IMG/VR virus record: IMGVR_UViG_3300050120_000009
Span: 1 to 34,080 of that record
Length of the DNA stretch: 34,080 bases
Origin: a virus
Strand: one strand, 5' to 3'
Shown one piece after another: positions 1 to 7,462 of this stretch. Under the pieces are notes generated by a model. That model did no database searches, was not told the DNA's origin, and saw only the letters and a list, made by a program, of their open reading frames with translations. Positions within the stretch are counted from its first letter, which is position 1. Each line of letters starts with the position of its first letter. The position numbers and the translations under genes are program-made.

Positions 1-26
1 GCCTAGCTTAGCTTAGTTCAAGCTTG

Positions 27-78
27 GAACGAAAAAGGCCCCGACAGGTACGATATCCTGTCGGGGCCTTTTTCGTTC
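27..78. terminator. Long perfect hairpin, bidirectional terminator
   Basis: Bases 27-48 and 57-78 form a perfect 22-bp inverted repeat with an 8-base loop. Each arm carries a five-base T run (A run on the other strand), so either strand gives a GC-rich hairpin followed by U residues. It lies 24 bases past the stop of the last gene on the minus strand and probably ends that transcript; it could also stop transcription arriving from the other side. Nothing else is seen in bases 1-102. Confidence 0.88.
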
Positions 79-102
79 GCTCTTGATTTCAGATTCCATC
101 TA

Positions 103-363
103 CTAGTCTGTCTTGAGGTCTGTAGCTTTTGGTGTGTATCGAATGTTATCGTTGCCGCGAACACGATACCAGTCAGATGTTTGGTGAGTACCGGCTTTCG
201 GCTTCCATGGACCATCAATGATCTTACCCGTAACAGTCTTTGGTTGACCATTGTTGTCTGTTACGGTAAACACAACCTTGGTGCCTTTCTGTAGATCAGT
301 ATTGCTCAACGCGTGGACCTGCGTTGCGTTCAGACGTGTAGCTGCATTGAGTTTAGTTTTCAT
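103..363 (-). CDS. Small tagged protein, function unknown
   Basis: This 86-residue protein begins with the recurrent peptide (MKTKLNAATRLNATQV), the best preserved form of the tag at this end of the window. The remainder (residues 20-86) looks like a small beta-rich domain with segments such as KVVFTVTDNNGQ and WYRVRGN, reminiscent of hypervariable small phage domains, but I recognise no family. A GAGGCC ribosome binding site precedes the ATG. It is the last gene before a strong terminator and follows two further tagged genes, so it belongs to a run of three presumptive cargo genes. The start is well supported because the tag begins exactly there. Function is inferred only from the tag (possible packaged protein). 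Confidence 0.82.
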   Translation of the reverse strand: MKTKLNAATRLNATQVHALSNTDLQKGTKVVFTVTDNNGQPKTVTGKIIDGPWKPKAGTHQTSDWYRVRGNDNIRYTPKATDLKTD

Positions 364-369
364 TTGGCC

Positions 370-765
370 TCAATCGTCGTCGAACGCGATCACCACGTGA
401 TTCGTGGCATTCTTGGAATACACGGCGGTCACCGTGTCGGTGTGCGCCAGCTTGAAGCCGCTCAGATTCGGCAGTTTCAGCAGACCCTTGAACATGGCGG
501 CCACGTCTTGGCACGGGGCCAGTTTCTTGGCTGTACCATCAAACAGCACATAGGCTGCATCATTGCGCGTGCTGTAACCGGCTATATAACCCTTGAACTC
601 GGGAAACTTCTCGGCGATTTCGGTGTCGGTCAGATCTTCCTGATCGAGATCAATCACCTTGATCTTGCCGGTGATCTGGTAAATGCCTGTGCCGTTCTCT
701 TTCATAGCCGCCCGCACTTTTGACGACGCGGTCAGGCGTAGTGCTGCGTCCAATTCGATTTTCAT
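370..765 (-). CDS. Tagged protein, function unknown
   Basis: A 131-residue protein whose first residues, MKIELDAALRLTASSK, are a variant of the tag with Asp in place of Asn. The rest contains alternating strands and helices (for example ITGKIKVIDLDQEDLTDTEIAEKF and a C-terminal VVIAFDDD) with no family I can name. Its ATG overlaps the TAA of the upstream gene (TAATG), which points to translational coupling. Base composition looks more G+C-rich than the neighbouring tagged genes, which may hint at separate acquisition; this is a by-eye impression. Probably a cargo protein; no enzymatic motif seen. Confidence 0.82.
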   Translation of the reverse strand: MKIELDAALRLTASSKVRAAMKENGTGIYQITGKIKVIDLDQEDLTDTEIAEKFPEFKGYIAGYSTRNDAAYVLFDGTAKKLAPCQDVAAMFKGLLKLPNLSGFKLAHTDTVTAVYSKNATNHVVIAFDDD

Positions 766-1100
766 TATTGATCGCCCAGGAATTTTTCAACCAGTGCTAT
801 CTCATCATCAGAGATACCTTTCTTAGATTGTGGGTAGTTCTCACCCATAACTGCGTCCACAACCTTTTCCCAGTTGTCCTTGTGTTTGGCCGCGAATTTC
901 TCTAGCTTCTGTAGTTCAGAAGCTGTTACATTCTTCATGTATATTCGCGTGTGTCGATCGGAGAGGACATTGTCGGATTTGGAAAATCCCTCGACTACCT
1001 GATCCCACCTGCGCATCATTCCCTGCAGATTAGGTGGTATCGGTGCTGCTACGATTGCTTCGGTGGCGGTTAGTCTAGCGGCTGCACTGAGTTTAATCAT
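765..1100 (-). CDS. Tagged protein, function unknown
   Basis: A 111-residue protein starting MIKLSAAARLTATEA. The tag ends in A-T-E, which fits an A-x-E prohead protease site, and the mature part would begin at Ala15. The body is predicted mostly helical and charged (residues 55-111: ELQKLEKFAAKHKDNWEKVV, then a C-terminal helix ending KFLGDQ). No family recognised. It is the first of three consecutive tagged genes and follows a terminator-like hairpin at 1133-1156, so it may have its own promoter or depend on read-through. Confidence 0.82.
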   Translation of the reverse strand: MIKLSAAARLTATEAIVAAPIPPNLQGMMRRWDQVVEGFSKSDNVLSDRHTRIYMKNVTASELQKLEKFAAKHKDNWEKVVDAVMGENYPQSKKGISDDEIALVEKFLGDQ

Positions 1101-1132
1101 TATATATTCTCGTCCACTGCGTTTATTAAAAA

Positions 1133-1156
1133 GGCTAGGACTGTTACGTCCTAGCC
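1133..1156 (-). terminator. Rho-independent terminator
   Basis: A 9-bp perfect stem (1133-1141 with 1148-1156) and a 6-base loop. Read on the minus strand the hairpin is followed by TTTTTAATAAA, a classic U tract. It sits 19 bases after the stop of the 245-residue gene. Confidence 0.82.
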
Positions 1157-1174
1157 GTATTTTATACAGAAACG

Positions 1175-1912
1175 TTAGGCCACGACATCCTCGTTTACTT
1201 GATCGATAGTGTCTTGCATGTAAGCCGGATCATATGAATACAGCTTGCGCCAGTATTCATTGGCTTGCTGTTTGTCGGCCCTGGAGATACCAGCAGTCTT
1301 CATCTGTTTGGCAAATTCACGTGGTACTGGCACCGGACTAATCGAAGCTACCAACGAATAGTCAATAACGACTGGCGTGTGCGTGGCATGGCTGATAACC
1401 TGAACCTTCTCAGCGTTAGCACGCACAGCAAAGCCGTAATCCATGTCACCAGTCTTGCTAATAAAGGCCACGAATTCACCGGCAGCCGCTTTAGCCATTG
1501 ACAGGTGACGCAGGCCCGGTACATCTTGACGACGGTTGATCGACGCGTTGATAAGCTCCGACAGATCTTCGTTGCCGTGACGTGCCAGATACTTACCGCT
1601 CTTGCCTTCTTTTACTGCCCACAGCGACTTATCGCTGTTGTCCATCATGATGTTCGAACTCATAACGCGGTAGTTAGCACGCAGTTCATTGGGTTCGATC
1701 ACACGGACTTCCTTGTTGGCCCGCAGAAAGCCTACGGCAACACCAGCCTTTATGAGACGGAACGAGTTATCAACCGGGGCTGCAAGATTAGCCAGCTTTT
1801 CCAGCAAGGCCGTACGAATGCTTTCTTTGTTGTAGCGGCCGGTGAAGCTAACGATAACCTTAGCCAGCGTCGGACTCTTCATCTCGAAGTCAGTTACAGA
1901 TACAGTATCCAT
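1175..1912 (-). CDS. Conserved phage protein, probably structural, unknown
   Basis: A 245-residue soluble protein without the N-terminal tag. It starts MDTVSVTDFEMKSPTLAKV and contains a central segment SLWAVKEGKSGKYLARHGNE that looks like a conserved core, with a helical C-terminus rich in Tyr, Asp and Gln. I do not recognise the family. The gene stands alone: a promoter-like AATTTTAC box lies 76-83 bases upstream of its ATG and a strong terminator immediately follows, so it may be expressed as a single-gene unit. High expression would suit a virion protein, but that is inference. The ATG is preceded by an AAGGGAT ribosome binding site. Confidence 0.8.
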   Translation of the reverse strand: MDTVSVTDFEMKSPTLAKVIVSFTGRYNKESIRTALLEKLANLAAPVDNSFRLIKAGVAVGFLRANKEVRVIEPNELRANYRVMSSNIMMDNSDKSLWAVKEGKSGKYLARHGNEDLSELINASINRRQDVPGLRHLSMAKAAAGEFVAFISKTGDMDYGFAVRANAEKVQVISHATHTPVVIDYSLVASISPVPVPREFAKQMKTAGISRADKQQANEYWRKLYSYDPAYMQDTIDQVNEDVVA

Positions 1913-1987
1913 TTTAAATCCCTTGTTGTGAAAGGTTTGAAACGATTGCGAACCTCGGTGGGTTTGTTTGCTTATGCAATGTTAAAC

Positions 1988-1995
1988 GTAAAATT
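1988..1995 (-). promoter_or_regulatory. Candidate phage promoter box AATTTTAC (copy 1)
   Basis: Reads AATTTTAC on the minus strand, followed by GTTTAACATTG. It is one of four copies found by eye, all in intergenic gaps and all pointing the same way. It lies in the 93-base gap upstream of the 245-residue gene. The downstream context (TTTAA or TTGAA) is similar in copies 1-3. Confidence 0.45.
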
Positions 1996-2005
1996 ATTAA
2001 TTGAC

Positions 2006-3031
2006 TCAATGCGCAGCGCTGCTAGGTTTGTTACTATCTATCTCAGCCTGAGCTTTCTTCAACGCGTATTCCGGGATATCCCCGGTAGCAGCGTAGTCAG
2101 CAATGGTTTCAATAAGATGTTGCATCTGCTTTTCTTGTTGAGTCTTTTCGTCAGTAGCTAGCAAGCGCAAACTTGCATGTCGTGGCTTGATGTCGTCCTT
2201 AGTACCAGGACCACGTTGGTCATAATCACGTTCCCAGGCTTCCTTCGACTGCGGATGCCATGTACCTTTAGACCAGTAACCGTAGTCATCTTTATCGTCT
2301 TTGTCTTTAGACTTACTAGGTTGGTGACTCAATCTTGGTACATCGTCACCGTCTTCGTCACCCATCAGCTTGTCCTTGGCTATACCAAAACCCTTCTTGG
2401 CCAAGTCAAGTAACGGAGCACCAACCAGATGCTTGATAGCCATGAACGCTAGAAAGCCGACCGGACCAGTAGTACCTATAGCAGCCGCCATTACTGAACT
2501 ACCTATGATAGTACCCAGGAAGGAAGCGATATGCTTGGCGTCGTCTTTCGATGTCTTGCCTTGCAACACATGACCAACTGATACCATAGCATTTCCTACA
2601 CCTATACTGTCTCGAAGAATACCACGAGCTAGTCCACGGCTTTTCTTCTTGATTTGTCCAGCAGATTCTCTGCGTTCTGGACTGCCACTCTTCATCGACT
2701 TTGGTGTAACCTTCTGATGAGTCAGTTCCCGTGACTTTGGCTTAGTCTCAATTTCGTCAACATCTTCGACGTCGTCAGTATCAGGGGGTGCCTTACGATG
2801 AGGGCCTGATGGAACCACGTCCTTACTTTTTGGCGTTCCTGTTCCGTCAGTATCATCGGTTAGACTTGGCGCTTTACTTTTACTGGACTCACTCTCTTTA
2901 GCAAACTTGTGGCCCTTAGCAAACTGGCTGTTGGGATGCTCTTCCAAGTATTGCTGTTTAGCCTTCTTGGACAGTTCATCCCACCATTCAGCTTCAGCTA
3001 CTACCAATCGTGTTGCAGCTTGAAGGCGCAT
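2006..3031 (-). CDS. Tagged protein with hydrophobic central segment
   Basis: A 341-residue protein starting MRLQAATRLVVAEAE, a tag ending in V-A-E/A. Residues 16-44 (WWDELSKKAKQQYLEEHPNS followed by FAKGHK) resemble a motif often seen at the start of phage virion-associated proteins. Residues 45-130 are disordered and charged. Residues 169-209 are strongly hydrophobic and Gly/Ala-rich and could insert into a membrane. Residues 286-295 (ASLRLLATDE) are a second, internal tag-like copy, followed by a 46-residue helical tail; cleavage there would release a separate small peptide. The ATG has a perfect AGGAGG site. The combination of tag and membrane-active segment would suit an ejected protein that acts at the host membrane, but this is inference. 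Confidence 0.83.
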   Translation of the reverse strand: MRLQAATRLVVAEAEWWDELSKKAKQQYLEEHPNSQFAKGHKFAKESESSKSKAPSLTDDTDGTGTPKSKDVVPSGPHRKAPPDTDDVEDVDEIETKPKSRELTHQKVTPKSMKSGSPERRESAGQIKKKSRGLARGILRDSIGVGNAMVSVGHVLQGKTSKDDAKHIASFLGTIIGSSVMAAAIGTTGPVGFLAFMAIKHLVGAPLLDLAKKGFGIAKDKLMGDEDGDDVPRLSHQPSKSKDKDDKDDYGYWSKGTWHPQSKEAWERDYDQRGPGTKDDIKPRHASLRLLATDEKTQQEKQMQHLIETIADYAATGDIPEYALKKAQAEIDSNKPSSAAH

Positions 3032-3032
3032 T

Positions 3033-3254
3033 TCAACCTCCTGATCTACGGATCTTATTTTTTAGGGCCTGGATCTCTTCTAGCTTGCGCTTTTCCTCAG
3101 GGCTGCCTTTCTTGAAGTCCTTTACCTTATTCTCAGCGTCTCGCAAACGCTGCTTCAATCCCTGAACGATACCTTGAGGAGTGCCAGTATCTCTACCGGC
3201 TGCACTTACCTCAGTAGCTACCAGCCTAAACGTTGCGTTGAGTTTGGTTTTCAT
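3033..3254 (-). CDS. Small tagged coiled-coil protein
   Basis: A 73-residue basic protein beginning MKTKLNATFRLVATEVSAAG; the tag ends A-T-E and would leave a mature protein of about 57 residues. That part is Lys/Arg/Glu-rich with heptad-like spacing (LKQRLRDAENKVKDF, then EEKRKLEEIQALKNKI), so a short coiled coil is likely. It lies directly after the tail tube gene and 1 base before the next tagged gene. No clear Shine-Dalgarno sequence is visible before the ATG, so translation is probably coupled to the upstream gene. Function unknown. Confidence 0.78.
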   Translation of the reverse strand: MKTKLNATFRLVATEVSAAGRDTGTPQGIVQGLKQRLRDAENKVKDFKKGSPEEKRKLEEIQALKNKIRRSGG

Positions 3255-3264
3255 GATTGATAAA

Positions 3265-3771
3265 TCATGCGTCTGTTAGGTAATCGAAGGACCAAGTAAT
3301 ATCAAGAGATACTAGATCTGACTGTGCACCGTTCAAAGCCACGTCAGCAACAGTTTCAGGCCACATACCCATACAAGTGATTGTACGACTTACCTGCGGC
3401 AAGTCGTTGTAGACCACCAGTTGACCGTTGACCTTATACGAGCTAGCGAATGTGCCAGTGTTATTGACCCACGAACGCATGCTTTCAGACCATGCGTAGA
3501 ATTGTGAACGCGTGGACCAGTCAGACGCTTCCATGAACACTGACTGGAATGAATGAGTGAAGGTCTTTCGACCAGCGTACACCAACTCAATACCGTGCAA
3601 CGGTACTAGAACTTTATCGAAAGCAAAACCCGGCAATCCACTGGACATGCACTTCCAAGTAAGCGCTGACGTCGAAGACGACCCAGGAATTGACGGCAGG
3701 AACAAGTCGAAGTTCCAAGATTGCGCTGGGTCCGCCACTGCCTGCGCATCATTAAGACTAGAGCGTGTCAT
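3265..3771 (-). CDS. Tail tube protein (T4 gp19-like)
   Basis: A 168-residue protein of the length and pattern typical of myovirus tail tubes. It would polymerise into the inner tube that the sheath contracts around. The sequence is beta-rich, with LPGFAFDKVLVPLHGIELVY, where a strand leads into the segment that is KTFTHSFQSVFM in many tubes' position, and ends with SLDITWSFDYL, a common terminal strand of tube proteins. It lies just after the sheath gene (with one tagged gene between), which is the usual sheath-tube order. Identification rests on size, pattern and position; I cannot align it here. A hairpin (3785-3810) lies directly upstream of its ribosome binding site AAGGAGTA. Confidence 0.75.
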   Translation of the reverse strand: MTRSSLNDAQAVADPAQSWNFDLFLPSIPGSSSTSALTWKCMSSGLPGFAFDKVLVPLHGIELVYAGRKTFTHSFQSVFMEASDWSTRSQFYAWSESMRSWVNNTGTFASSYKVNGQLVVYNDLPQVSRTITCMGMWPETVADVALNGAQSDLVSLDITWSFDYLTDA

Positions 3772-3784
3772 GTGATACTCCTTA

Positions 3785-3810
3785 GTATCTTATGTTATCA
3801 ATTAAGATAC
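3785..3810 (-). other. Hairpin in tail tube leader, no U tract
   Basis: An 8-bp perfect stem (3785-3792 with 3803-3810, GTATCTTA/TAAGATAC) with a 10-base loop. It lies in the 65-base gap upstream of the tail tube gene, ending near its ribosome binding site. No U tract follows on either strand, so it may be an mRNA processing or translation-control element rather than a terminator. Confidence 0.5.
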
Positions 3811-3836
3811 CATCAAATTGTGTGATCAATTAACCA

Positions 3837-4379
3837 TTAACCAAGCGGTTGATTTACTGTGTTAAACAGCTTCGGGTCAGCGTCACTGAGGACTTCCTCG
3901 TCTTCTTCATCTGGATTTACTTCCATCGAAGCTAGTAGCCGTACATGAGCATTGGTTTTAATCTTGGCGACTTTGGCATCGATACCAGAACTATCGTCTT
4001 CGTTGTCTTGGGGTACGTCCATAACCACGTTAGTATCACCGGAACCGCCGTCTTCACCACCTTCGCTTTCATCTATACCGCTGCTTCCCTCACTCTGCTT
4101 TACAGCCTTCTGACCACCGTCATGACCTTCACCACCTTCCTCTGGAACATTGAGATTGGTCTCAGTAGTATCTCGGTCCGAATCCTTACTTTCATTCTTG
4201 TCGGTTTCAGCTGTAGTTTCACTCTTAGGCTCTTCGGACTCAGTACTCTTCTTGTGATCTTTTTGCTGGTCCTTCAATTGATCTTTGTTCTGCTCTTGAA
4301 ATCCATCTGCAGGTGCTATTAGACCTGTGCCTTCACCATCCGCAAGCAACCGAGTTGCTGCGTTTAATTGAACTTTCAT
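3837..4379 (-). CDS. Acidic tagged protein with internal second tag
   Basis: A 180-residue, highly charged, low-complexity protein starting MKVQLNAATRLLADGE. Residues 28-135 are rich in Glu, Asp, Lys, Ser and Gly and probably disordered. Residues 143-153 (NAHVRLLASME) repeat the core of the tag and again end in A-x-E form. Acidic disordered proteins cut at A-x-E sites are typical of prohead core proteins, so this could be a minor scaffold or internal head protein. The first 30 coding bases and the ribosome binding site are identical to those of the gene starting at 31832. It lies between sheath and tube genes, an unusual place for a head protein. Confidence 0.82.
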   Translation of the reverse strand: MKVQLNAATRLLADGEGTGLIAPADGFQEQNKDQLKDQQKDHKKSTESEEPKSETTAETDKNESKDSDRDTTETNLNVPEEGGEGHDGGQKAVKQSEGSSGIDESEGGEDGGSGDTNVVMDVPQDNEDDSSGIDAKVAKIKTNAHVRLLASMEVNPDEEDEEVLSDADPKLFNTVNQPLG

Positions 4380-4389
4380 TGTTGCTCCT
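4351..4389 (-). repeat. 39-base exact repeat (RBS plus tag codons), copy 1
   Basis: Identical over 39 bases to 31804-31842. It spans the AGGAG ribosome binding site, the spacer, the ATG and the codons for MKVQLNAATR. The downstream coding sequences of the two genes are unrelated, so this is either recent duplication of a 5-prime cassette or recombination between tag sequences. Confidence 0.92.
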
Positions 4390-4395
4390 AATAAA

Positions 4396-4417
4396 GGAGC
4401 CCTGTGAAAGCGGCTCC
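4396..4417 (-). terminator. Probable terminator after tail sheath
   Basis: A 6-bp GC-rich stem (4396-4401 with 4412-4417) followed on the minus strand by TTTATT. It lies between the sheath stop and the ATG of the acidic tagged gene, partly next to that gene's ribosome binding site, so it may only attenuate transcription. Confidence 0.6.
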
Positions 4418-4425
4418 CTTAAAGC

Positions 4426-6363
4426 TTATCCAGGAGTCACTTGGGACAGAGCTTCAGTGAATGATACACCCTGCTGGCTAATTACCACTTGCAGGTTGAT
4501 GATGTGTACTGGAATCACCGGAACGATGATGACCGTTACGTTACGAACACCAGTGTTGAAATCCTGCGCACTGTTGTTGGTAGTATCAGACACAACATCG
4601 AACGACGAAATACCGCGTGCGTTCTGAATCGTTTGCAGATAGTCAGTACACGAAGCTACGATCTGACGACCAAGGAAGTCATCGTTCGGCTCTTGCAGAC
4701 TATAGAGCAAGAACTGGTACAACGCTACCTTTATCACGTTGACAATACGACGTACCGACAACCACGACAACGCCGATGTTTGAGCAGCAAGCGTCTGTTG
4801 TTCCCACAGTGCCGTACCCTGACCGATGAAGGTTTGGGTGTAGTTCACCTGTGCATCGAACAGGTCGTCCATTTCACCCTGGTCGTAAGCGTACCGTGTT
4901 CCAAGTACACTTATCAAACCACGGTTCAAACCAGCGATCGAGAAGCTCGGATTAGCAACTCGGTCAGTACGCGCGCACAAGGCCGCAGCCCAACCGCTGA
5001 ACGGGACATATTGTTGCTTACCGTTGATCAGGTCAGCTTCAAGAACGTCCGGACTGAACAACGCACTATACGTAGAATTCAGGTTCAGTTGTAGGTTACG
5101 ATAGTTGATAGCTTGCTGGAACTGTTGACTAGCTGACGGTACATCAAACAAACCAACGCAGTCACCGCGTGCCTGAGCAAGAGTATCCATCGCTAACTGA
5201 GTTGTCGGATCACTGTGACCCGAATTCAACAGAATGTTGATAGCATACAACTGTTTGTTAGAGAACGTGTTCCAGGCAGCAGCTACTTCAAACGAAGTCG
5301 GAGCAGCACCGCTATCACCGCCAGCTAAACCAGCCAACGCCACACTAGTCATCGACGGAGTTTCAACCAATGCTGGAATATTCGATGTTACTTGCATGTA
5401 CATCGAGAACGGGTTGATACGCTGTTCCAACTCAGTTTCAGTACCAGTGCTATCGGTGTAATCGACCAAAGAACAGTTGAATGATTCAATCGGATACACT
5501 GTGGACTGTGACTGACTGTAGAAGTTGACAGTAAAGACCGGCGACGGTTGCGCTGCATTAGCTGGGCTTGTTACTGGCACTTTGGTTGTATCAGGCGTTA
5601 CAGCACCAGTATCAACAAAAGTAGTGGTTCCCTGGCCTATCGTTACTATCAAGCCAATACCTTCGGTACTACGGCCGTAGATGTTGTAGCCGATACCCTG
5701 TGGTTCAGTATTCCAGTTTAGGGTAATGCTGTTGGTTGAACCAGATCCTGCGATTACTACTTGAGCCGGAGAACTAGCTAGTGTTTCACCAGTAGAACTG
5801 ATAGCACTGATCTGATATTCGTACGTAGCAGCAACCAGCGTACCGCCAGTAGCCGACGAAGTTGCAGCAAGACCAGTCGGGGCAATGACGTTGTTACTGA
5901 CGATTTGAACAGCTAGATTATCACCATAACCACCAGGACCCTGACTCGGATAGAACAAGGCCATTGCTTCATTCGAGCTCCCAGACGGAAGCAGTGCCGG
6001 CCAGTCTGGTTCGGTAGGATCAACAACACCAGCAGTTATCGGCAAGAACAGGACGTCAGTACCATCGGTGTACATCAACAGCGCTGCGTACAACGCACCT
6101 TCACCAGGAACGCGCAGACCCCAGAGTTGATTGCCTTCGCCGAAATAGTCCAAGCCGCAGTACACGTCAAAGCTGATCTGTGCATTCGGATTACCATATT
6201 GCGTCAGATAGTCTTGGCCGTTCGTAAACAGCACCGGCAAAGTTGAACCCTGATTTGACACGATGACCTGTGCCACTACACTTGTAGACGCCGAGGTAAT
6301 AACTTGGGACAGGTTAATTTCCTGGACTATTACCTTGGAACCTTGTTGTGCTGAAATTGTCAT
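4426..6363 (-). CDS. Contractile tail sheath protein
   Basis: A 645-residue protein with the pattern of myovirus tail sheaths. The N-terminus (VIVQEINLSQVITSASTSVV) and the C-terminal region (residues about 480-645, including RIVNVIKVALYQFLLYSLQE, the sheath core helix, and GVRNVTVIIVPVIPVHIINL) match the conserved part that forms the contractile mesh. Residues about 160-265 are an inserted beta-sandwich, fibronectin type III-like, with a pattern TYEYQISAISSTGETLAS and GIGYNIYGRS; such domains face outwards. The sheath surrounds the tail tube and contracts on infection. The ATG overlaps the stop of the preceding small gene (ATGA). A terminator-like hairpin follows. Assignment is by pattern and gene order. 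Confidence 0.92.
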   Translation of the reverse strand: MTISAQQGSKVIVQEINLSQVITSASTSVVAQVIVSNQGSTLPVLFTNGQDYLTQYGNPNAQISFDVYCGLDYFGEGNQLWGLRVPGEGALYAALLMYTDGTDVLFLPITAGVVDPTEPDWPALLPSGSSNEAMALFYPSQGPGGYGDNLAVQIVSNNVIAPTGLAATSSATGGTLVAATYEYQISAISSTGETLASSPAQVVIAGSGSTNSITLNWNTEPQGIGYNIYGRSTEGIGLIVTIGQGTTTFVDTGAVTPDTTKVPVTSPANAAQPSPVFTVNFYSQSQSTVYPIESFNCSLVDYTDSTGTETELEQRINPFSMYMQVTSNIPALVETPSMTSVALAGLAGGDSGAAPTSFEVAAAWNTFSNKQLYAINILLNSGHSDPTTQLAMDTLAQARGDCVGLFDVPSASQQFQQAINYRNLQLNLNSTYSALFSPDVLEADLINGKQQYVPFSGWAAALCARTDRVANPSFSIAGLNRGLISVLGTRYAYDQGEMDDLFDAQVNYTQTFIGQGTALWEQQTLAAQTSALSWLSVRRIVNVIKVALYQFLLYSLQEPNDDFLGRQIVASCTDYLQTIQNARGISSFDVVSDTTNNSAQDFNTGVRNVTVIIVPVIPVHIINLQVVISQQGVSFTEALSQVTPG

Positions 6364-6683
6364 TTCGTGTCCCCTGCCGTAGAGGTGACGGTCTCAGCCG
6401 TATTCTTCTCAGGCTCCACTGGGGTTTGTTCTGTGGGTGCCGATGTTTGTTCTTGAGCTTCTGTGTTCGACGATACGACAGCCGCTACTGCTATTGGCTT
6501 CTTCACTTCGACAACTTTCACAGCTTTACCGTAAAGTGCCAACCAGTTTGGATCCACCTTCGATCCTTCAGCCAAGTTAGCGCGACTACGATGCATGATG
6601 CGTGAAGTTGTCTTAGTACCGTTCTTCAAGATGATGCCCACTTGAAGGGGAACACGGCCAGTATTGATAACAAGGATAGCCAT
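6360..6683 (-). CDS. Small protein upstream of sheath, unknown
   Basis: A 107-residue protein. Residues 1-60 look folded (MAILVINTGRVPLQVGIILK, then a W-L-A-L-Y-G core) and residues 66-107 are Thr/Glu/Pro/Ala-rich and probably a disordered tail. It ends in a 4-base overlap with the sheath start, implying coupled translation. Position between a tail-completion-type gene and the sheath suggests a tail or head-tail role, but I recognise no family. An AGGAGTAG ribosome binding site precedes the start. Confidence 0.78.
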   Translation of the reverse strand: MAILVINTGRVPLQVGIILKNGTKTTSRIMHRSRANLAEGSKVDPNWLALYGKAVKVVEVKKPIAVAAVVSSNTEAQEQTSAPTEQTPVEPEKNTAETVTSTAGDTK

Positions 6684-6698
6684 GCTTTCTACTCCTAA

Positions 6699-7382
6699 CT
6701 AAGACTGTTTCGGGAATTCGAGGTACTGAGTCGAGATTATGGTGCCTGTTCCAGTAACGCCACCCACTTGTGAGTTTACGCGAACCTGAGTGACTCTGCC
6801 CTTTTGACCAAGAACAGGTTCACTAATGTAACCATGAATCGTAGCTGAAGCAACCGTCGTGTACGAACTTTCATTCTCAGCGATGTTTTCACGCTGAGGG
6901 ATATTGACAGATTCATCCATGGTTTGATTAATGCCAAACTGCAACCGCCCGTAGTTGATACTAAACTTCAGGTAGCCAATCCGGCGTGCTAGTAACCAAC
7001 GGCGAACGAATGCCAATACTGATCCCTGTTCTACAGACTCAAATTTGTTGGTCACGTAAGTGACTTCGACAATAAAGTTTGTAGGTATAACACGTACCGT
7101 CTGTATAGTGGAACCAGAGGTAAGGTTGACTGGAATCCCTCGCCGCGACATGGCATGCGAGTTGTATGATTCGTTGTTAGCTCCGATTGACTGGATAACG
7201 AAGTACGCATACGGATATTCTAAGGGCTGGCCCTGTCCAAATATCCGTTCGATTATCTTCGTCTTGTCGTTGGCGTTAATGAACAAGCACTTGGCGCATC
7301 CAAACACCTGTTGGAAACGCTGCTGAAATCCAGCAAGGACCATGTGATCGATAGGTTGAATAGCGGTTTGCAAGTCCGACAT
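6699..7382 (-). CDS. Putative tail terminator or neck protein
   Basis: A 227-residue protein with a helical start (HMVLAGFQQRFQQVFG), a beta-rich middle (TVRVIPTNFIVEVTYVTN, then LKFSINYGRLQFGI) and a C-terminal beta segment. The size and mixed fold, and position just before sheath and tube, fit a tail terminator or sheath-stabilising neck protein (role like T4 gp3/gp15), but this is by position and pattern only. I chose the ATG at 7382 because a GGAGG site lies 5 bases before it; an in-frame ATG at 7400 has no such site. Confidence 0.7.
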   Translation of the reverse strand: MSDLQTAIQPIDHMVLAGFQQRFQQVFGCAKCLFINANDKTKIIERIFGQGQPLEYPYAYFVIQSIGANNESYNSHAMSRRGIPVNLTSGSTIQTVRVIPTNFIVEVTYVTNKFESVEQGSVLAFVRRWLLARRIGYLKFSINYGRLQFGINQTMDESVNIPQRENIAENESSYTTVASATIHGYISEPVLGQKGRVTQVRVNSQVGGVTGTGTIISTQYLEFPKQS

Positions 7383-7414
7383 ATGGTCCTCCGAAATCAA
7401 CCGTACAAACAGAA

Positions 7415-7446
7415 ATGGCCCGGCGGCTCATATCACCGGCGGGCCA
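7415..7446 (-). terminator. Probable terminator after acidic head protein
   Basis: A GC-rich hairpin: ATGGCCCG at 7415-7422 pairs with CGGGCCAT at 7439-7446, with a further partly paired CGG/CCG segment inside. On the minus strand it is followed by TTCTGTTTGT, a weak U tract. It separates the head gene block from the tail gene block. Confidence 0.6.
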
Positions 7447-7462
7447 TGAATTACACTATTGC

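Noticed and set aside
313-723. Long open frame on the plus strand opposite the first two genes
   Set aside because: It is a shadow of minus-strand genes, has no ribosome binding site and no recognisable protein pattern. The same holds for plus-strand frames at 1505-2161, 3945-4322, 4489-5094, 7311-7834, 8169-8966, 9217-9654, 10544-11062 and 27373-27789.
1157-1167. TATAAAATA on the minus strand as a T4-type late promoter
   Set aside because: It lies between a gene's stop and its terminator, and is better explained as part of the U/A run of the hairpin at 1133-1156.
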